Shown piece after piece: positions 7,654 to 13,497 of a stretch of 17,980 nt of DNA (position 1 is the first letter of the stretch; the number at the start of each line of letters is the position of its first letter). Made by a program: the position numbers and the translations under genes. A model generated the notes under the pieces. The model was given only the letters and a program-made list of their open reading frames with translations, did not search any database and was not told where the DNA came from. Where the stretch lies: the NCBI GenBank assembly GCA_009908535.1, contig JAAAOD010000094.1, positions 1 to 17,980 of the forward strand, written 5' to 3'. The DNA is from Verrucomicrobiota bacterium (GTDB lineage: Bacteria > Verrucomicrobiota > Verrucomicrobiia > Opitutales > Oceanipulchritudinaceae).

Positions 7654-7677
7654 CCAAACTCTGACGAGTTCGGCTAC
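7654..7677 (-). repeat. Right outer GTAG hairpin
   Basis: Read on the minus strand this is GTAG, stem CCGAACTC, loop GTCA, stem GAGTTTGG. It differs from the left arm at three positions. Two of these are the paired partners of one stem base pair (G-C in the left arm, C-G here), so pairing is kept; the third is in the loop. Confidence 0.7.
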
Positions 7678-7684
7678 TTATAAG

Positions 7685-7720
7685 AAACCCCGCCGGAGGC
7701 GGAGCCTGCCGGCGGGGTTT
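7685..7720 (-). terminator. Strong palindromic terminator, probably bidirectional
   Basis: AAACCCCGCCGG at 7685-7696 pairs perfectly with CCGGCGGGGTTT at 7709-7720 (12 bp). A further small stem, AGGC with GCCT, lies inside the loop. On the minus strand the stem is followed by a T-rich stretch (TTTCTTATAA), which fits termination of the thioredoxin gene ending at 7752. On the plus strand only three T follow, but the stem may also stop cytochrome transcription. Confidence 0.75.
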
Positions 7721-7751
7721 GCGGGGGGATCAGGGGGAAAGTGGATATTGC

Positions 7752-8375
7752 CTACAGAAGCGGCTTGATTTGTTTCACGAAGACGTTCTTGGGCGTGTAG
7801 CCGACGTGTTTTTCAACAATTTCGCCCTCGCGGTTGATAAGGAAGCTCGTGGGGATGCCGCGGATGCCGCCGAATTGCTCGGTGATTTCCTGATTTCCCA
7901 TGACGAGGGGGTAATTGATGCCCATCTTCTCGGCGAATGGCTTCACGACATCGGGACCGCCCCGGTCGAGGGAGATGCCGACGACGACGAGGCCGTCGTC
8001 CCCGTATTCCTTCTGGAGTTCAACGAATTCCGGAATGCCCTTCCGGCAGGGGGGACACCAGGTCGCCCAGAAATCGAGGAGGACCACTTTGCCGTCAAAG
8101 TCACTGGACCGGACTTCCTCTCCCTCGAGATTGCGCAGGGTCCACTCCGGGGCCTCTCTTGCATCCGCATCCATCGCACTACCGCCCCCGGCGACCCCGG
8201 CGGCCTGGACATTGGCGGGAGGCAGTCCAAGGCTCGAGGTAATGGCGGAACAGGCACCGCAGCTGCCTGTGGTGCCGGCCACCATGACGTAGGTGGCAAT
8301 GCCGCCGACCGCGAGGAGAGCGAAGGCGTTGCGCTTGAAAAAGCGGGGGATCGGGGAGGATTTCTCTTCTGCCAT
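7752..8375 (-). CDS. TlpA/ResA-like membrane-anchored thioredoxin
   Basis: This 207-residue protein has an N-terminal anchor (about residues 15-33, RNAFALLAVGGIATYVMVAG) and a linker. The thioredoxin-fold domain (about 75-207) carries the redox motif W106-CPPC (C107, C110) within 'VVLLDFWATWCPPCRKGIPEF' and the cis-Pro segment GGIRGIPTSFLI. That is the TlpA/ResA/AhpC-TSA type, acting outside the cytoplasmic membrane, usually reducing disulfides, for example on apocytochromes. A multiheme cytochrome c is its convergent neighbour, so a role in cytochrome maturation is plausible but not shown. A second cysteine pair, C39-GA-C42, lies just after the anchor. The start is ATG 8375; AGGAG ends one base before it, closer than ideal. 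A strong terminator lies 32 bp beyond the stop. Confidence 0.88.
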   Translation of the reverse strand: MAEEKSSPIPRFFKRNAFALLAVGGIATYVMVAGTTGSCGACSAITSSLGLPPANVQAAGVAGGGSAMDADAREAPEWTLRNLEGEEVRSSDFDGKVVLLDFWATWCPPCRKGIPEFVELQKEYGDDGLVVVGISLDRGGPDVVKPFAEKMGINYPLVMGNQEITEQFGGIRGIPTSFLINREGEIVEKHVGYTPKNVFVKQIKPLL

Positions 8376-8454
8376 GCTCCTAGGATGGAGGAGAAGGTGC
8401 CTTTATTCCAGCCCGGGCACGATTTTTAGCGGACCCTTGGGGGGCGGGGGCTTT

Positions 8455-8530
8455 GTAGGGCCGGGGCTTGTCCCCGCGCCCGGCGGTTTTCAAGGCAGCG
8501 ACGGGGCCCGCGCGCAAGGCGCGGCCCTAC
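8455..8530. repeat. Second inverted pair of GTAG hairpins (REP doublet)
   Basis: The left arm, 8455-8480, is GTAG, then stem GGCCGGGG, loop CTTGT, stem CCCCGCGCC with one bulged C. The right arm, read on the minus strand from 8530 to about 8505, is GTAG, stem GGCCGCGC, loop CTTGC, stem GCGCGGGCC with one bulged G. Both arms have the same geometry: a 4-bp outer stem, a single bulge on the 3' side, a 4-bp inner stem and a 5-nt CTTG-type loop. The stem sequence is unrelated to the element at 7355-7677. The doublet lies in the 173-bp gap between msbA and the thioredoxin gene. Confidence 0.65.
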
Positions 8531-8548
8531 GCCATGGTCGGTCTCCCC

Positions 8549-10288
8549 TCATCCCATGACCTGGTTTTCGTGGAGGCGGCGGAAGAGGTCGTCTTGGAGC
8601 AGTTCGTCGAAGGGGCCATCGCGGCGGATGCGGCCGTTATCGAAAAGGAGGAGGCGTTCGGCGATGCGGATGGTGGCGAAGCGGTGGGCGATGAGGAGGA
8701 GGGTACGGGTGCGGGCGATCTCGCGCAGGGCGTCCTGGATCCGGGCCTCGCTCTCGGCATCGAGGGCCGAGGTCGCTTCATCAAGGATGAGGATCGGAGC
8801 GTCCTTGAGAATAGCGCGGGCGAGGGCGAGGCGCTGGCGCTGGCCGCCGCTGAGGCGGATGGCGTTTTCGCCGACGAGGGTGTCGTACCCGTCGGAAAGC
8901 CGTTCGATGAATTCGGCCGCGTTGGCCTTGTCGGCGGCCTTGCGCATGGCTTCCTCGCCGGCCTCGGGGTGGGCGAGGAGAAGATTGTCGCGGATGGTCC
9001 CGTTGAAGAGGACGGGTGCCTGCGGGACAAAGGCGATGCGCCGGCGCAGGTCCGCCTTGCGCAGCTCGCGCAGATCGATGCCGTCGAAAAGGATCCCGCC
9101 CTTCTGCGGATCATAGAAGCGCGGCAGCAGCTTGACGAACGTCGACTTGCCGGAGCCGCTGGGGCCGACGAGGGCCACGGTGGTGCCGTGGGGAATGGTG
9201 AGGCGGTCGACGGCGAGGTCCGGTTCCGGGCTGTCCTCGTTGTAGCGGAATTCCATGTCGCGGAATTCCAGATCGCCGCGGGCCGCACCAAGGGAACGCC
9301 CGCTGGCCGGATCGCGCACCGTTTCCTCCTCGGTAAGGACTGTTTCGATGCGCTCGAAGGAGCCGCTCGTGCGCTGCAGGCCGTTGAGCATTTTCACGAG
9401 CCGTTTGACGGCGTCGACGGTGAAGAAAAGGGCGGCCCCCATGGCGGCGAAGGAGGAAAAACCGACGCCCTCGCGGTAGGAATAGACGAAGGCGAGGGAA
9501 ACCATCGTCACCGCCAGCAGTTCCATAAAGGGCTGGGTCAGGTGATAGTACTTCGCGATCTTCATGGCGAAGCGGTTGTAGGCCTTCAGCTTGCGCAGGA
9601 AGCGGTTTTCCTCGCGTTCCTGGAGATTGAAGGAGCGGACCTCGACGACCCCACGCAGGTTCTCCGCCATGATATCCGTCAGCTCCCCGAGCGTATGCTG
9701 CAGCTCCGCGGAGCGGCGGCGCAGGTGCTTGCCGATGTAGCGGATCGGCCAGACCATCAGAGGAGCGAGGGCGATAAGGAGCAGGATAAAGCCGATCTGC
9801 TGCTGCGTAACGGACAGGTAAAGGAGGTAGCCCAGTCCGGCAAGAAAGGTGAAGGGCTGGACAAAGGCGTCGCGCGCGACCACCTGCAGGGCCTGCTGCA
9901 CCTGCAGCGTGTCGCCGACCAGCTTGGCCATGAGGTCCCCCGACTGGCGCCGCTCGAAGTAGGCGATGGGCAGGACCTGCAGCTTGTCGAAGAGCTGTTT
10001 GCGGACGTCGAGGAGGATGTTCTGCGTCGTCCAGTGGAGGAAATACTGGTTGGCGTAGCTGGCGAGGCCGCGCACGAGGAAGACGAGGGGCAGCAGGCTC
10101 GCGATTCCGAACAGGTAGAGCAGCGAATACCCCGCCTCGCTCTGCTCGAAGATGCGCCGGAAAACATGCTGGACGAAAAAGGGAACGCCGAAGCCGCTGG
10201 CGATGCCGGCGACGAGGCCGCTTGCGATGCCGACGAGAAGCAGTCGCCATTGGCGGCGGGCGAGGGCCTTGTATCGTTGGAAGACCAT
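8549..10288 (-). CDS. msbA: MsbA-type ABC exporter (transmembrane domain fused to ATPase)
   Basis: This 579-residue half-transporter has the usual MsbA length. An N-terminal six-helix ABC exporter domain (about 1-320; conserved 'LFDKLQVLPIAYFERRQSGDLMAKLVGDT') is followed by the nucleotide-binding domain. The latter has Walker A GPSGSGKST at 375-383, a Q-loop in FVPQAPVLFNGTIRDN, signature LSGGQ at 479-483, Walker B ILILDEATSALD (D503, catalytic E504), and the H-loop in LLIAHRF. It works as a homodimer in the inner membrane. MsbA flips lipid A-core, and the acyltransferase gene 12 bp upstream, reading into this one, matches the known lpxL/msbA association. A drug or other lipid exporter of the same fold is the alternative. 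No ribosome binding site is visible, so translational coupling with the upstream gene is likely. Confidence 0.85.
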   Translation of the reverse strand: MVFQRYKALARRQWRLLLVGIASGLVAGIASGFGVPFFVQHVFRRIFEQSEAGYSLLYLFGIASLLPLVFLVRGLASYANQYFLHWTTQNILLDVRKQLFDKLQVLPIAYFERRQSGDLMAKLVGDTLQVQQALQVVARDAFVQPFTFLAGLGYLLYLSVTQQQIGFILLLIALAPLMVWPIRYIGKHLRRRSAELQHTLGELTDIMAENLRGVVEVRSFNLQEREENRFLRKLKAYNRFAMKIAKYYHLTQPFMELLAVTMVSLAFVYSYREGVGFSSFAAMGAALFFTVDAVKRLVKMLNGLQRTSGSFERIETVLTEEETVRDPASGRSLGAARGDLEFRDMEFRYNEDSPEPDLAVDRLTIPHGTTVALVGPSGSGKSTFVKLLPRFYDPQKGGILFDGIDLRELRKADLRRRIAFVPQAPVLFNGTIRDNLLLAHPEAGEEAMRKAADKANAAEFIERLSDGYDTLVGENAIRLSGGQRQRLALARAILKDAPILILDEATSALDAESEARIQDALREIARTRTLLLIAHRFATIRIAERLLLFDNGRIRRDGPFDELLQDDLFRRLHENQVMG

Positions 10289-10300
10289 AAAAGAAAGACC

Positions 10301-11257
10301 CTACCGCCCGGCTGATTCCGATGACAAATCCTCATTCGTCGAGGAGGCGTAGACATCGGGATAGCCGGGACCGCGGGCCTTGAACCGCTTGTGCATCCAG
10401 AAATACTGCTCCGGGGCGGCGCGGGCGGAGCGCTCGACCATTTTGTTGGTCTCCAGCCCGTCGGCATCGGGATCGTCGCTGGGCAGGTCGGTGCGCTCCG
10501 GTTCGATGACGACGCGGTAGCGCCCGTCCGGCCTGCGGTATCCATAAAATGGGACGATGGCCGCCCGGCCCATGCGCGCGATGCGGCTGGTGGCGGTGTT
10601 TGTGATGGCGGGGATACCGAAAAAGGGAAGGAGATTGCTGTACTTGATACGTTTGCCCTGGTCGGGCGTGTAGAGAACAAGCCGACCCTGCCGGAGAATG
10701 CGGATAAAGGCGCGCGTGTCCTGGAAGGGCAGGACGCTGTCCATGTATTTTGTGCGGATGCGCTGCATTTCATGGCGGAAGCGCGGCTGGTTGAGCGGAC
10801 GCCACAGGCAGCCGCAGGGAATGCGCATCGTGAGCATCCGCCCGGTCAGTTCCATACAGGTAAAATGCCCCGTGACGAGAAGGGCACCTCGACCGGACTG
10901 TCGCACCGCCTCGATGTGCTCAAGGCCCTCGTAATCAACCAGTGGTTCCAGCTTCTCGGGCGGGGCGTACCACGCCAGCCCCAGTTCCAACGCCCCGATG
11001 CCGGCGGAAGCGTAATGTTCGCGGGCCACCTGGCGTCGCTCCTTTTCCCTCCATTCCGGAAAGCAGAGGCGCAGGTTGGTGAGGACGACCCGTTTCCGGT
11101 AGGGGGCCACATACCAGACGAAGAGCCCGAGGGCGCGACCCAGCCTCTGCAGCAGCGGCACGGGCAGACGGGCCATGCCGCGCAGCAAGCAGATGCCCAG
11201 CGCGGCGAGAAAATTCCCGGGCCGCCAGAGAGCGGCGGAGGAGTCGCGGCCTTGCAT
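10301..11257 (-). CDS. LpxL/HtrB-type lipid A acyltransferase (lysophospholipid acyltransferase family)
   Basis: The protein is 318 residues from the preferred ATG 11257 (MQGRDSS...). An in-frame ATG at 11329 would add 24 polar residues that do not look like a membrane N-terminus. Features are an N-terminal hydrophobic helix, YRKRVVLTNLRLCFPEW (the usual 'R..V..NL...FPE' segment of LpxL/HtrB), the catalytic H-x4-E box GHFTCMEL (H131, E136), an acceptor-loop segment 'LWRPLNQPRF', and PDQGKRIKYSNLLPFFGIPA. It should add a secondary acyl chain to lipid A at the inner membrane. It precedes msbA by 12 bp on the same strand, forming a likely two-gene operon. Since other LPS genes are absent here, the exact acceptor is inferred from the family. 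Confidence 0.85.
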   Translation of the reverse strand: MQGRDSSAALWRPGNFLAALGICLLRGMARLPVPLLQRLGRALGLFVWYVAPYRKRVVLTNLRLCFPEWREKERRQVAREHYASAGIGALELGLAWYAPPEKLEPLVDYEGLEHIEAVRQSGRGALLVTGHFTCMELTGRMLTMRIPCGCLWRPLNQPRFRHEMQRIRTKYMDSVLPFQDTRAFIRILRQGRLVLYTPDQGKRIKYSNLLPFFGIPAITNTATSRIARMGRAAIVPFYGYRRPDGRYRVVIEPERTDLPSDDPDADGLETNKMVERSARAAPEQYFWMHKRFKARGPGYPDVYASSTNEDLSSESAGR

Positions 11258-11362
11258 AGTGCGCCAACCTTGCGGTTCGTCCCCCTGCTGGCAATGGGGA
11301 AAAGAGGGAAAGAAATTGCTGGCTGGCAACGACGTGGAACATTAGCACGAATTCTTCCGCAC
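11258..11362. promoter_or_regulatory. Divergent intergenic region between the two acyltransferase genes
   Basis: These 105 bp separate the starts of the LpxL-type gene (minus) and the PlsC-type gene (plus), so promoters for both must lie here or inside the genes. A possible plus-strand -35, TTGCTG at 11316-11321, has only a poor -10 (CATTAG at 11340). TTGCCA boxes on the minus strand also lack a good -10. The location is solid, but the boxes are weak. Confidence 0.3.
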
Positions 11363-12160
11363 ATGATTCCCCGACCGACCGACCCTCCCTACTGCGACTA
11401 CGAAAACCTTTCCCCGAAGGCCGCTCCCCTGAGCCGGCTCTTTCCTTCCTTTGGGTTTTACCAGCGCATGACCCGCATTGTTCTTGCCAGCGCGGTCATG
11501 GCGAAGCGCGGACGCTTCGGCGACGAAGAATGGTACACCGCCAGCCTGAAAGCGCGCGAGATCTTTGAAAATTGCGGCTGCCCGGTGAAGATCGAGGGCA
11601 CGCGCCACCTCGCCGGTCTTGAGGGTCCGGCGGTCATTATCGGCAACCACATGAGCACCGCGGAGACCTTCCTCATGGCCGGCTTCGTCCTGCCCTTCAC
11701 GCCGCTGACCTTTGTTGTGAAGCGTTCGCTCGTCGAGTATCCGGTTTTCAAGCACATTATGATTTCGCGCGATCCGGTCGTCGTCGGCCGGGAGAATCCG
11801 CGCGAGGACCTTCGCGCTGTGATGGATGGCGGCCGCCAGCGTCTCGGGCGCGGGGTGACGATCACGGTCTTCCCGCAACGGACGCGGAAGGTGACCTTTG
11901 ACCGCAGCCAGTTCAACACCATCGGGGGGAAACTGGCCCGCAAGGCGGGGGTACCGGTCGTTCCGCTCGCCCTCAAGACCAACGCCTGGAGCAACGGGAA
12001 ATGGCTCAAGGACTACGGGCCCTTTCTTCCCAGCGAGAGCATGCGCTTTTCCTTTGGCGAGCCGCTGGATTCGGGCATCGGCGACAAAGTCCTGCACGAG
12101 AAGGTCGTCGCCTTCATCGAGGCGCACTTGCGCGAATGGGGGGTGCCCATTGCCGGGTAG
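11363..12160 (+). CDS. PlsC-family 1-acyl-glycerol-3-phosphate acyltransferase
   Basis: This 265-residue protein starts at ATG 11363; the frame is open far upstream, but that part is antisense to the LpxL-type gene. The acyltransferase box is NHMSTAE (H96-x4-E101), in the usual 'PAVIIGNHMSTAETF' setting. The second motif, normally FPEGTR, reads FPQRTR (170-175) within 'TVFPQRTRKVTFDRSQFNTIG', followed by 'AGVPVVPLALKTNAW'. The protein is expected to acylate lysophosphatidic acid, or a related lysolipid, at the inner membrane face. The FPQRTR variant with an Asp/Phe-rich continuation marks a subfamily distinct from E. coli PlsC, so the substrate is less certain. serS follows 59 bp downstream on the same strand. 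No Shine-Dalgarno is seen. Confidence 0.85.
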   Translation: MIPRPTDPPYCDYENLSPKAAPLSRLFPSFGFYQRMTRIVLASAVMAKRGRFGDEEWYTASLKAREIFENCGCPVKIEGTRHLAGLEGPAVIIGNHMSTAETFLMAGFVLPFTPLTFVVKRSLVEYPVFKHIMISRDPVVVGRENPREDLRAVMDGGRQRLGRGVTITVFPQRTRKVTFDRSQFNTIGGKLARKAGVPVVPLALKTNAWSNGKWLKDYGPFLPSESMRFSFGEPLDSGIGDKVLHEKVVAFIEAHLREWGVPIAG

Positions 12161-12219
12161 CCCGAAGGCGCCCTTTCTGCTTTCCAGTTCCGACGACATC
12201 TGCAAGCTGGCCCGGCTGT

Positions 12220-13494
12220 ATGCTGGACGTGAAGTATTTCCGGGAAAACCTCGACGCGGTGCGCAAGGGCGTGGCGCGGAAGAAATTCGACTGCGATCTC
12301 GACGCCCTCGTTGAACTCGACCGGCGGCGCCGCGCCATCATTCGTGAAACGGAGGACGGTCGCGCCGCGCAGAAAGCCGCCAACGCGGAGATGGCCGGGC
12401 TGGACAAGAAGAGCGAGGCCTTTCAGGAAAAAGTGAAGGAGATGCGCAGGATATCCGCCGGGGTCAAGGAGCTGCAGGCGAAGCAGGCGGAGATCGAGGC
12501 AAAGTGGGAAGCGGCCTGGATGACGGTGCCGAACCTGCCGGACGACAGTGTGCCCGACGGGGAAAGCGAGGCCGACAACCTCGTTTTTCACGAGCACGGC
12601 GATCCCGCCGCGCTCGGAACCGAGGCAATCGCGCATTTCGACCTGCCGTGGTTTCCGCGCCTCGTCGACCTTGAGCGGGGGGGCAAGATCACCGGCGCGG
12701 GCTGGCCGGTCTTCCGGGGGCCGATGGCAAAGCTCGTGCGCGTCCTCATCGACTTTTTCATCGAGGAAAACGCCCGGGCGGGCTATGAGGAAATCCGGCC
12801 GCCGCACTGCGTGAATGCGGCCAGCGCCACCGCCACCGGCCAGCTTCCTGACAAGGAGGGCCAGATGTACCATGTGCCCGGCGAGGACCTTTACCTGATT
12901 CCGACGGCGGAGGTGCCGGTGACGAACCTCCTCCGCGATGAAATCCTCGAGGAAAGCGCCCTGCCGGTCCGGGCCTGTGCCTACACGCCCTGCTTCCGCC
13001 GCGAAGCCGGCAGTTACGGAAAGGAGGTCCGGGGGCTCAACCGCGTCCACCAGTTCGACAAAGTGGAACTGGTCCAATGGACCCATCCGGAAACGTCCTT
13101 CCAGGCCCTCGAAGAACTCCGCGAGCACGTACAGAGCCTGGTCGAGCGGCTGGAACTACCGTACCGCACGCTGCTGATGTGCGCGGCGGACATCGGTTTT
13201 CCGCACGCGAAACAGTACGACGTCGAGGTCTGGTCGGCCGGACAGCAACGCTGGCTGGAAGTGTCCAGCTGCAGCTGCTTCACCGACTTTCAGGCGCGGC
13301 GCGCCAACATCCGCTACCGGGACGCCAGCGGGAAGCCGCGGATCGTGCACACTCTGAATGCCTCCGGGCTCGCCTTGCCCCGGGTGGTGGCGGCCCTTCT
13401 CGAAAACAACCGGCAACCCGACGGATCCATCCGTCTGCCGGCGGCGATCGCGGAGCGCTTCGGCGCCACGGCCTTCGATCCGGAAGCGGGATAA
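12220..13494 (+). CDS. serS: Seryl-tRNA synthetase
   Basis: This 424-residue cytoplasmic enzyme has the normal SerRS length. It charges tRNA(Ser), and selenocysteine tRNA where present, with serine. The start at ATG 12220 gives the classic opening MLDVKYFRENLDAVRKG. The N-terminal tRNA-binding coiled coil covers about residues 30-100. The class II catalytic domain shows 'LIPTAEVPVTNLLRDEIL', motif 2 FRREAGSYGKEVRGLNRVHQF (from residue 259), 'WLEVSSCSCFTDFQARR', and motif 3 NASGLALPRVVAALLEN (from residue 380). The tilS gene begins 3 bp after the stop, so the genes are almost certainly co-transcribed. No Shine-Dalgarno is evident. Confidence 0.97.
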   Translation: MLDVKYFRENLDAVRKGVARKKFDCDLDALVELDRRRRAIIRETEDGRAAQKAANAEMAGLDKKSEAFQEKVKEMRRISAGVKELQAKQAEIEAKWEAAWMTVPNLPDDSVPDGESEADNLVFHEHGDPAALGTEAIAHFDLPWFPRLVDLERGGKITGAGWPVFRGPMAKLVRVLIDFFIEENARAGYEEIRPPHCVNAASATATGQLPDKEGQMYHVPGEDLYLIPTAEVPVTNLLRDEILEESALPVRACAYTPCFRREAGSYGKEVRGLNRVHQFDKVELVQWTHPETSFQALEELREHVQSLVERLELPYRTLLMCAADIGFPHAKQYDVEVWSAGQQRWLEVSSCSCFTDFQARRANIRYRDASGKPRIVHTLNASGLALPRVVAALLENNRQPDGSIRLPAAIAERFGATAFDPEAG

Positions 13495-13497
13495 GGC

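Larger units (their letters stand above)
7355..7677. repeat. Composite GTAG-hairpin (REP/BIME-like) element
   Basis: This 323-bp non-coding island lies between the convergent cytochrome and thioredoxin genes. It has two inverted outer hairpins at its ends, six tandem 33-bp hairpin units inside, and one further hairpin in reverse orientation. Nearly all of these hairpins are immediately preceded by GTAG. A GTAG tetranucleotide 5' of an imperfect palindrome, arranged in inverted pairs, is the established architecture of REP sequences and BIMEs mobilised by RAYT Y1 transposases. No transposase is present here. The parts are listed separately. Confidence 0.7.

Noticed and set aside
5330..7657. 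775-codon minus-strand open frame
   Set aside because: It is antisense to the cytochrome gene, whose eight CxxCH motifs and TPRs are unmistakable. Long antisense frames are expected at this GC content.
7345..7683. Open frame with six SERATAVRPIR-type 11-residue repeats (plus similar frames in other registers and on the other strand)
   Set aside because: The 33-bp period keeps several frames open at once. The conserved unit is a DNA hairpin with a GTAG head, and there is no ribosome binding site, so I read it as a non-coding repeat.
8468..10315. 615-codon plus-strand open frame
   Set aside because: It is antisense to msbA, which has all ABC transporter motifs; the plus-strand translation is low-complexity Glu/Asp/Gly-rich.
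10391..11362. Upstream extension of the PlsC-type frame
   Set aside because: This part is antisense to the LpxL-type gene. The acyltransferase proper begins at ATG 11363.
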